Shown: piece after piece, positions 56,060 through 64,000 of the stretch
Layout: each line of letters starts with the position of its first letter
Numbering within the stretch: the first letter of the stretch is position 1
Assembly (NCBI RefSeq): GCF_000004195.4
Contig: NC_030683.2
Coordinates: 83,415,410-83,479,409, forward strand
Reading direction: 5' to 3'
Source of the DNA: Xenopus tropicalis
Taxonomy: Eukaryota > Chordata > Amphibia > Anura > Pipidae
Length of the DNA: 64,000 bases
Program-made: the position numbers and the translations under genes
Notes under the pieces: generated by a model
What the model was told of the DNA's origin: nothing
Database searches by the model: none
What the model saw: the letters and a program-made list of their open reading frames with translations, nothing else

Positions 56060-56650
56060 TCTAAGTGGTTGGGCAACATACAGGCACAAATTGGAAGGTA
56101 AGAGTGCACCAGGTATGGGCATTTGCCCTTAAGCGCAGGACTAGGCAAGATAATGTCTTAGTGCTCCAGCTGAGCTTTTTCTTAAAGAGAGTGGGTGAGT
56201 GTTCCCTACGGAGGGATTCAGGGATAGAGTTCCAGAGGTAAGGAGCAGCGAGATAGAAAGGTTTAAGACGAGAGAGCGCAGTGGGTGTGGATGGTGTAAA
56301 AAGACGGAGGCTCTGAGAGGAGCGGAGGAGACGACCAGGAACGTGCAAGTGAACCAGAGACCAGTGAAGAAATGTAGTGAGGAGCAGAGGAGTGAAGGGC
56401 TTTGAATGTTAGTAGAAGGATTTTGTAAGCTATCCTTTGCTTAACAGGTAACCATGCAAGAGAGTTTAGTTGAGGCTGAGCAGGTTCCCTCTTAGGAGAG
56501 AGCAGGAGGATCCTGGCAGCAGAATTTAAAATTGATTGCAGGGGAGAGAGGTGGGAGTCCGGGAGGCCGGTTAGTAGGAGATTGCAGTAATCTAAGCGGG
56601 AAAGGATAAGGGCATGGATTAGTGTTTTAGCTGTTACTTGTGAAAGAAAA
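56060..56650 (-). pseudogene. L2 ORF2 C-terminal segment
   Basis: On the minus strand: PFLSQVTAKTLIHALILSRL, DYCNLLLTGLP, ILNSAARILLLS, and KALHSSAPHYI, then in a shifted frame AAPYLWNSIPESLRREHSP and FKKKLSWSTKTLSC. These are the RT thumb and downstream domain typical of L2 (RLDYCN...LP, aPlLWNSLP..iR). The frame changes near 56345. It is continuous in meaning with the segment at 57825-58009 once the CR1 is removed. Confidence 0.85.
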
Positions 56651-57824
56651 GGGTGGTTGTTAATGGTACATTCTCTACTTGGAATAAGGTCCTCAATGGG
56701 GTCCCTCAGGGTTCTGTACTGGGTTCACTTTTGTTTAATTTGTTCATAAATGACTTAGGGGAGGGTATTATGAGTAATGTATCAGTGTTTGCAGATGACA
56801 CAAAACTCTGCAGACCAGTCAATTCTATCCAGGATGTGACATCCCTGCAGCAGGATCTTGACCAACTGGCAATCTGGGCAGCTAAGTGGCAGATGAGATT
56901 TAATGTGGATAAATGTAAGGTCATGCACCTGGGATGTAAAAACATGCAAGCCCCGTATACCCTTAATGGGACTGCACTAGGCAAATCCATAATGGAGAAG
57001 GACCTTGGAGTCCTTGTAGATAATAAACTTGGCTGTAGCAAGCAATGCCAGGCAGCAGCTGCAAGGGCAAACAAGGTTTTGAGCTGTATTAAAAGGGGTA
57101 TAGATTCACGGGAGGAGGGGGTTATTCTTCCCCTTTACAGAGCGCTGGTAAGGCCCCATCTAGAATATGCTGTTCAGTTTTGGTCTCCAGTGCTCAAACG
57201 GGACATTACTGAGTTAGAGAGGGTCCAGAGAAGGGCAACTAAGCTGGTAAAGGGTATGGAAAGTTTCAGTTATGAAGAAAGACTGGCCAAGTTGGGTCTG
57301 TTTACACTGGAGAAGAGGCGCTTAAGAGGTGACATGATAACTATGTATAAATATATAAAGGGATCATATAATAACCTTTCTAATGTTTTATTTACCAGTA
57401 GGTCCTTCCAACGGACACGAGGGCACCCACTCCGTTTAGAAGAAGGGAGGTTCCATTTAAACATTCGGAAAGGATTTTTTACAGTGAGAGCTGTGAGGTT
57501 CTGGAATTCCCTCCCCGAATCAGTCGTGCTGGCTGATACATTATATAACTTTAAGAAGGGGCTGGATGGATTCTTAGCAAGTGAGGGAATACAGGGTTAT
57601 GGGAGATAGCTCTTAGTACTAGTTGATCCAGGGACTGGTCCGATTGCCATCTTGGAGTCAGGAAGGAATTTTTTCCCCTCTGTGGCAAATTAGAGAGGCT
57701 TCAGATTTTTTTGCCTTCCACTGGATCAACTAGTAGTTAGGCAGGTTATATATAGGTATTATGGTTGAACTTGATGGACGTATGTCTTTTTTCAACCCAA
57801 CTTACTATGTTACTATGTTACTAT
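56650..57824 (+). mobile_element. CR1 LINE, 5'-truncated, nested in L2 (copy 2)
   Basis: Nearly identical to copy 1 (51.0-52.35 kb) from GGGTGGTTGTTAATGG to the octamer tail (CTTACTATG TTACTATG TTACTAT). At both edges L2 sequence resumes with at most about 3 bp lost and no visible target duplication. Its orientation is opposite to L2. It is younger than L2, because L2 is interrupted by it. Confidence 0.93.
56653..57609 (+). CDS. CR1 ORF2 C-terminal part (truncated, frame intact)
   Basis: 318 codons, the carboxy half of a CR1 polyprotein: [13 protein letters not shown] (motif B), FADDTKL (catalytic palm box), KWQMRFNVDKCKVMHLG, EKDLGVLVDNKL, LVRPHLEYAVQFWSP, LERVQRRATKLV, RTRGHPLRLEEGRFHLNIRK, WNSLPESVV and GYGR at the end. 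The endonuclease and RT motifs upstream of B are missing, so it is not a working gene. The ATG is just the first Met after the truncation point. Unlike copy 1 it has no frameshift. It makes no functional protein unless fused. Confidence 0.88.
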   Translation: MVVNGTFSTWNKVLNGVPQGSVLGSLLFNLFINDLGEGIMSNVSVFADDTKLCRPVNSIQDVTSLQQDLDQLAIWAAKWQMRFNVDKCKVMHLGCKNMQAPYTLNGTALGKSIMEKDLGVLVDNKLGCSKQCQAAAARANKVLSCIKRGIDSREEGVILPLYRALVRPHLEYAVQFWSPVLKRDITELERVQRRATKLVKGMESFSYEERLAKLGLFTLEKRRLRGDMITMYKYIKGSYNNLSNVLFTSRSFQRTRGHPLRLEEGRFHLNIRKGFFTVRAVRFWNSLPESVVLADTLYNFKKGLDGFLASEGIQGYGR

Positions 57825-59485
57825 ATCTTGGCAATATTGCGGAGGAAAAAACGGCAGGTTTTGGCAGTGTTATTAATATGGTTAGCGAAGGAGAGTGACT
57901 GGTCAAAGATTACCCCAAGACAGCGTGCAGAATTTACAGGGTTGATGGTCATGCCATCAATAGTGATGGTGAAAGGAGGAGGAGGGCTAGGTTTGGGCGG
58001 GAAGACCATGAGTTTGGCTTTACCTAGGTTAAGTTTGAGCTGGCGTTGGTTTATCCAGGAGGAGATAGCCAGGAGGCAGTTACCAATCTGGGTTTGAACA
58101 TCAGTGGTTAGTGCAGGGGTGTCTAAATATATCTGGATGTCATCTGCCTATAGGTGATATTTAAGACCAAAGGAAGAAATAAGGTCTCCCAAAGAGAGAG
58201 TGTACAGGGAGAACAGCAAAGGACCAAGCACAGAGCCCTGAGGCACCCCCACACTAAGTGGAACCGGGGTAGAGGATTTGTTAGCGAGAGCGACAGAGAA
58301 GGAGCGGTTAGAGAGATAGGAAGAGAACCAGGATGCTGCTTGATCCCGGATACCCAGAGAATAGAGAATTTGCATAAGGATAGAATGGTCAACAGTATCA
58401 AAAGCAGAGGAAAGGTCTAGGAGAATGAGAACCGAGTAGCGTTCTTTGGCCTTGGCAGTCTGGAGATCATTTGCCACTCTACATAAGGCCGTCTCAGTGG
58501 AGTGCGCAGGCCGAAAACCAGACTGCATAGGGTCCAGCAGATTATGGGTGCAGAGGAAGTTAGTTACACGAGAAAAGACAAGACGTTCCAGGAGTTTAGA
58601 GGCTAGGGGCAGGAGAGAGACGGGACGGTAGTTAGAAAGGCAGGATGGGTCCAGCGTAGCCTTTTTAAGAATGGGTTTGACACATGCTTGTTTGTATAGA
58701 GAGGGAAAAGTACCAGAAGCCAGAGAGGAATTGAATAAGTGGGTAAGAGCTGGAGTAAGGGCAGGGGCACACTGTTTTAGTAGGGATGAGGGCATAGGAT
58801 CCAGTGAGCAGGTAGTAGGCGGAGAGGATCGGAGAAACTGAGAAACTTCAGACTCTGTTACGAGATTAAAGGAGCTGAATACGGAGAGAGGAGATTTAGG
58901 AAGGTTGAGATTACCGGTATCTGAAGGTTGGGAAAATTGATTGCGGATGGAATCGACTTTGCTTTTGAAGAAGTCAGCAAAGTCCTGGGGTGTGGGTTCA
59001 GATATGATTGATTCATTAGGTGAAGGATGAAGTAGTGCGTTAAATATGGAGAATAAGCGCCGCGGGTTTGATTTTTTATTGTTTATAAGTGTGTTATAGT
59101 ATACTTGCTTGGCCTGGGATAGGGCAGTATTGAGACACACCATAAGGAATTTATAGCGGAGGAAGTCAGCTTTCACGCGTGATTTCCTCCAAATGCGCTC
59201 AGCAGATCATGCACAGGAGCGCAGAAATCGCGTCTGAGGGTTAAGCCAGGGACGGGGATTGAGGGCATGACTGCGTTGGGGCTGCAGGGGGGCATGGGTG
59301 TTAATTGCGGATGATAAAACAGAGTTGTAGCTATTTACCAGTAACTCAGAATCAGAGGAAGCACAGAAGGAGGAGAGGCTAGAACTGAGAGAGTTAGAGA
59401 GAGAAGTTATATCCACCCTTTGAGTGTTGCGAATCAGGGTTTTAGGCTGAGCGTTAGTAGAAGGAGAAGGAGACACGTGCAAGAT
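57825..59485 (-). pseudogene. L2 reverse transcriptase region
   Basis: Minus-strand pieces in order: LSSAINTHAPLQPQR (59320 region), a TGA at 59209-59207 inside [11 protein letters not shown], then a long open frame 59176-58148 with [62 protein letters not shown] (motif A), [13 protein letters not shown] (motif B) up to KYHL, where TAG (58150-58148) replaces the Tyr of the YADD box, then ADDIQIYLDTP. Next come LMVFPPKPSPPPPF, the CLGVIFD box and NNTAKTCRFFLRNIAKI (57830). The TAG at the catalytic Tyr and the CGA-to-TGA change make it inactive. Confidence 0.9.
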
Positions 59486-59529
59486 AGAAGAAGAGATAAG
59501 ATGATGATCTGAGAGAGGAAAAGGCTCAC

Positions 59530-60290
59530 TGTTAAATGCAGATAGATCCAGATTTTTTAGAAAAGACCAGATCTAGGAAATGACCATCCTTATGGGTAGC
59601 TGTATTAGTCCACTGCCGGAGATCAAAGGAGGAGGTTAGATGGAGAAATCGAGAGGGCCAGGGCTGAGAGGGGTCATCTATGTGGCAATTGAAGTCACCT
59701 AAAATGATTGCAGGGGTGTCAGAGCATAGAAAAAAAGAGAGCCAGGATTCAAAGTCAGAGAGAAACGTAGCCAAGGATTTTGTAGAAGGAGGTCTGTAAA
59801 CAACTGCCACCCGCACAGAAAGAGGATGGAACAGCTGAACCGCATGCACCTCGAAAGAAGGAAACCTGAAAGTAGGGGGTATAGGGATTAGTTTAAACCG
59901 GCAATGAGGGGAGAGCAGAACCCCTCCCCCATGGCCAGTAATGCGGGGAGTATGGGAGAAGGAAAGGCCGCCATAAGAGAGAGCTGCCTCAATAGCATTA
60001 TCATTCTAAAAGAGCCAGGTCTCTGTTATGGCAAAAAGGTGAAAGGACTTGGAGCCAAACAAATCCTGAATAAAAGTGGCTTTGTTAGTTACAGAGCGGG
60101 TATTGAGAAGGGCACAAGAGAAGGGGAGATAGGAAGAGGAGAGAGTGGGAATTTGAATAAGGTTAGACAGGTTAGCGGTTTGTGAGGGTTTTACCAGAAG
60201 AGAAGCATTGCGTGGGCGATAGGAAATTGGAATATGGCAGGGACCAGGATTAGGAGAGATATCACCTGCAGCAAGTAGTAGCAGTAAGGA
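59530..60290 (-). pseudogene. L2 apurinic endonuclease region
   Basis: On the minus strand: PNPGPCHIPISYRPRN (about 60260), CALLNTRSVTNKATF, AITETWLF then TAG (60008-60006), GGGVLLSPHCRFKL, VRVAVVYRPPS, IILGDFNCHIDDP and FLDLVFSK. The ETWL, VYRPP and GDFN boxes mark an APE-type nuclease that nicks target DNA. A TAG interrupts it after ETWLF. A run of six A's (T6 on the plus strand, 59553-59558) causes a 1-base frameshift: one frame ends SKKSGSICI, while the other continues SKNLDLSAFNSEPF and on to HVSPSPST. Confidence 0.82.
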
Positions 60291-60850
60291 GAGGGAGAGG
60301 AGGTGCGAGAATTATTTAAAATCGTTATGCTTTTGTGAGGTATTGGTTGGAGGTGCTAGATTTTGCAAAAATGTATAAAGATTGTAAGAGCAGCAGTGTG
60401 TATAATGGAGCAGAGAGGGAGATATTGTTATGGAGTAGGGACAGTCAGCTGGAGGGCTAAAGGAAGACGTTACCTTTGGAAGCACAAACATGAAAGATAA
60501 GACTAATAAGAGCAATGACATTATGCAGGTTTATCCAGTAATCTTGGTCCCGATTCAAATGGACTGAGGCTGCCGGTCTTCTGCTGTTGTTTCTCCTGTT
60601 GCTCCTCTTGTTGAACTCCTTGTTAAACTCCTTTTCCAGTTCACTTGTGAATGATTCACTTTAGAAGGATTCACTCTTGCGCTGCTACCCTTGCGCTGCT
60701 TTCTCAAATGAGGTTCTTAAGATAGGGAGAGCAAGCTGGGTCACTCCTGAACACAGGACTGGGGAATCAGGACTGATTGCAGCTAGTTAAATAACAAATT
60801 AAATCAATCAGCTGAGTCTCAGAATGAGAGAAGTGCAAGAGTGAAGATCA

Positions 60851-62740
60851 GCCCAAAGATACCCTGAACTACAAAGTTTGTTTAGAGGAGTTTACAACGG
60901 GGGTCATAAAATAAACAAATTGGTGGAGCACAGGAATAGGGACATGCAATAATGGGAATTGAGAATGGAAATATGGAAATAATAGTGCAGCAATTACCAA
61001 ATAATCTAGCAAAATGCAGTATTCAGGGCCACAGTGTAGATGGAAATAGTGCAGCAATTACCAAATAATCTAGCAAAATGCAGTAGTACATATATAGTCC
61101 CAAAATATAGCATGAAACATATCAATCACATATACAAACACATAGATTTGCAAATAAATGGAGATAACAGAAAAACAGAGACCTTCATTCAGCTGAAATG
61201 GCCTGATTATTTAAACCAAATTGAAGGACCAATTATTGTATGATTTCTCAGTGTGCCATCAGTTGTTTGCTTATTATCTTTGTGTACCTTAAAGGAAAAC
61301 TATACCACCAAATAATGCAGGTCTCTCTAAAATATATTGCATAAAACAGCCCATATGTTAAACCCTGCTCCATCTCAATAAACAATTTTCATAGAAAGTA
61401 GTAGTACTTGCAATTTGGATATATGCAAACAGACAAATACTTATAACAGTTGATAAGAGACCAACGATCAACCCTCACTGGGGTCCTTGTCAAGTCATAT
61501 AAATATCCATTGTGTGTAGCTGTAGGGTTCAAAATACCTGTTGTGATAAGATTATCTTTGCATGAAAAATAAATGTGTTGCTTGAGTTAATGAATAGATT
61601 TAATCATGGATTAAATGTCTACATGTATATATGGGTTATATGTTTAAAGTAAACAGAAGACCTGGCAATAGTTGTATTTCTTACTTTTATTTCTGTCAGT
61701 GACCATTTTTACCATGATCTTTTACATGTTGTTGTTTACTTGTGCTATACATTATGTTGTTTTCTGCAACTGGTCAGCAAACACCATTTTTATATCATTT
61801 TAACCCCTTGCATATGTACTTTTACCTACAATAAAAGAGATCAAATTCACTTTTTTTTTTAAAGCCAACATCCTGTTTCCGAGCAACAGCCAGATGGTGA
61901 GATTCAGGACCACGGCCAGCTCCAAACTCCTGACAGCATCTGTCCTGTCTGTAGACAACTGAAAAGTTGCCTTGGGCCATTAGATATTTTTGATTAGTTA
62001 GAGACACTGGGTTAAAAGCCACAAGCTGCGATATTGCAGTTTAGTTGCCAGGCGTCATGAGAATATTTTCCTTTTCTAACAAGGCTGATGTCCTTGAGTA
62101 ACATCTGGAGTTTGTCTCAACAACCTGCAAAAGTAAGGCACATTTTTCACCTGTCTTTCTTTTATGATGGTAGGAAAGTCTGTTGAATTTAACTGAAGAA
62201 TAATACTTTGGGTGTCAGAACTTGAGTTAACAATAGAACTGAAAACTGTTTGCTTGGGTTCCCACCACAGTACTGATTATGAGAAGGTACATGCTATGGT
62301 TACAATTACCAGAGGAAAAGCTCTGAGCACTGTCTTCCATTCCATCAACAAACCCTCACTAACAGTGCACTTCCTGAGAAACATATATATCTGCATTAAT
62401 ATAAACTTGCAAAAAGACAAAGAAGAGACAACTACATTTCACTTCCACAGCAAGTTGTCTATGTGAGTGTTGGGCAGAATGCTTTAATTTGTCACTGACG
62501 TTACGTTACTATTCTGTATGTTACATTAAAAATCAGGTATAAACTACCGAAGGCTGACTTCTTTATACTAATGTCAGAGATACAGAGAAACCATTTACTA
62601 TTAATATCAGCTACACATATGCCACAAATTTATCAGTCAAAGATAAAGGTTACAATATGGGTTTTGCTATCTACCCGTTTCATCTTTAAGAAAAGTGGAG
62701 GCCAGTAATGGCAGGGACTCTACAATGCTGTGGTGGTGCA
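60851..62740. other. Unique non-coding stretch with a 64-bp tandem duplication
   Basis: Two copies of a 40-bp core (GTGCAGCAATTACCAAATAA TCTAGCAAAATGCAGTA) at 60985-61021 and 61049-61085 show an imperfect 64-bp tandem duplication. The rest is AT-rich without a gene. The short frames have no domains. Confidence 0.5.
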
Positions 62741-62754
62741 GTCGTGCTTTATAT

Positions 62755-63655
62755 GCAATGTATGTAACTATGTATGATTAATATGTGTTATTAATAATAA
62801 TAATACAACAAAATTGATTGCACCCAGCACAAAAAAGCTTTGCATTAATGTGGTCTGATTGTATACCAGAACACATTAGGGTGCATTAACTGACAATGCA
62901 GCATTTTTTTTTTCTTATTGCAAAAATGGTGAATTACTCTGAATAATTTCTAAGTCTTTCTGTAGGAACCCTGGAGCTACTATCTATAAAGGATGATGGC
63001 AGTAGCATGCATCAGCAGTGGAAGACAGGAAAGACAGAATGACACCACACGCAAATAGTAGGAACCAAAATGCAAATGTGGCCAGAGGGCAGAGGTTCCT
63101 TACATTTTGGGTTTACTTTTGCACCCCCTGAGCACCCCCCTGCCCATGTACATAAAACACTAGGTCTGGCATTGATTTTTTTCAACTTACTTACATAATG
63201 CTCTATACAACTTTTTAAAAGCATTATGGAAATATTAATTTTAGTAAAAAAACAAGACACAAGAGCAATGTATGTAACTATGTATGATTAATATGTTTAT
63301 ATGTTATTACTAATAATAATACAACAAAATTGATTGCACCAGCACAAAAATACTTTGCGTTAATATGGTCTGATTGTATACCAGAACACATTAGGGTGCA
63401 TTAACTGACAATGCAGCATTTTTTTTTTCTTATGGCAAAAATCGTGAATTACTCTGAATAATTTCTAAGTCTGTCTGTTGTCATTTCCGGTGTTCACTGT
63501 ATGACATGTGCACCCCATTATTTCTGCTCAAGTGTGCTGTGCCTATTGATAAAGGGCACTGAGGGAACCGTGGAGCTACTATCTAGAAAGGATGATGGCA
63601 GTAGCATGCATCAGCAGTTGAAGGCAGGAAGGACAGAATGACACCACACGCAACT
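62755..63655 (+). repeat. Local direct duplication of about 300-390 bp
   Basis: Copy 1 (about 62755-63058) and copy 2 (about 63268-63655) share GCAATGTATGTAACTATGTA, CAACAAAATTGATTGCACC, GGGTGCATTAACTGACAATG and GAATGACACCACACGCAA. Copy 2 has an extra block of about 95 bp (GTCATTTCCGGTGTTCACTG ... TGATAAAGGGCACTGAG, about 63480-63560) that copy 1 lacks. The 210 bp between the copies are unique. No gene is present. Confidence 0.88.
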
Positions 63656-64000
63656 ATATGGAAGTGCAAGGAGTGCATTTTGATGCAACTACCTATGTGC
63701 TTGTGCAGTAAATAAGCCCTATGGAACTTAGGACAATAATAGGTAGCTTTTGGGGTAAAGTTATAGCTAGTAGAAAAGGGGCAAATTTGTTGGAATAATA
63801 AAAGCTATGCCATCATAATAGATTATTTTCAGTTATATCAAACATACAAATAATTCATTTATTTAGATATAAGAAAAAAAAAGTACAATTCACTGTTGAA
63901 GAGACAAAGAGTTGTGTCTTTCAGTAATCATTAATGAGACAGAAAGCTATCACATAGCATTGAATTACAGAGATGCAAATGAATCCTGCCTCTAATACCA
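63656..64000. other. No gene recognised
   Basis: AT-rich non-coding DNA to the window end. Confidence 0.4.

Larger units (their letters stand above)
55880..60850 (-). mobile_element. L2 LINE, near full length, split by a CR1
   Basis: The minus strand reads endonuclease, linker, RT, C-terminal domain and 3' UTR in L2/CR1-group order. The 3' UTR (56060-55880) has AGTAAGCTCTTCGGGGC, CAGCGCTGCGTACCC, TTTATAAATAAAG and an AATAAA next to a (CATA)n tail. The element contains a CR1 (56650-57824) inserted in its RT thumb region. At least three nonsense codons and one frameshift make it non-autonomous. The 5' end is not defined. The 60540-60850 segment is probably 5' UTR or flank. Confidence 0.85.

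Noticed and set aside
57765..58097. 110-codon plus-strand frame
   Set aside because: Crosses the CR1 tail into antisense L2 sequence. Not a gene.
1..64000. tRNA, rRNA or snRNA genes
   Set aside because: No cloverleaf with intact A and B boxes or other RNA gene was recognised by eye. A tRNAscan or Rfam search would be needed to exclude weak ones.

Overview
The window looks like repeat-rich, gene-poor vertebrate DNA, most likely from a frog of the Xenopus type. The evidence is the repeat set: a nearly intact Penelope-like retroelement, several CR1 LINEs ending in a TTACTATG octamer tail, an L2 LINE, a decayed L1-like LINE, and many short inverted-repeat DNA transposons (TTAA-flanked, TA-flanked and 8-bp-duplication types) that resemble repeats I associate with Xenopus. 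No host protein-coding gene can be supported. The convincing long open frames all belong to retroelements.

Layout. 0-8 kb: non-coding DNA carrying MITEs (2.2-2.6, 4.0-4.3, 5.2-5.6 and 6.5-7.1 kb). 8-17 kb: a CR1 tail, microsatellites, palindromic MITEs, LTR-like promoter fragments and a local duplication. 17.2-18.9 kb: decayed L1-like LINE on the minus strand. 19-28 kb: mostly unique AT-rich DNA with MITEs, one CR1 tail and a hairpin. 28.1-33.3 kb: an unusual block of four different tandem-repeat arrays (25 bp, about 230-310 bp, 34 bp and 57 bp units), followed by a polyadenylation-like end. 34.7-43 kb: more copies of the 8-bp-TSD MITE family, microsatellites and an L2-tailed short element. 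43.76-49.35 kb: Penelope-like element inserted in a (TA)n microsatellite, with three copies of its pseudo-LTR (one inverted), each encoding a hammerhead ribozyme, and two large frames (upstream region; reverse transcriptase plus GIY-YIG endonuclease). 51.0-52.35 kb: 5'-truncated CR1. 55.88 to about 60.8 kb: near-full-length but mutated L2 on the minus strand, split by a second CR1 copy (56.65-57.82 kb). 60.9-64 kb: unique DNA with two local duplications.

How the parts work together. The Penelope-like element is a self-contained unit. Its RT-endonuclease would copy the element RNA at a nicked target, and the ribozymes in the repeated ends would cut tandem or co-transcribed RNA into units. The L2 and a 300-bp SINE-like element at 42.6 kb share a 3' tail design, which fits mobilisation of the short element by L2 machinery. 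The MITEs have no transposase here and were presumably moved in trans.

The most notable signals are the hammerhead motifs with a self-complementary ACGU stem III, the reading-frame junction at a G8 tract between the two Penelope frames, the precise CR1-into-L2 nesting, the back-to-back tandem arrays, and a few AT-rich unmasked stretches rich in homeodomain/POU-like words that could be conserved regulatory DNA. Clade and species assignments come from pattern recognition and no database search was run.
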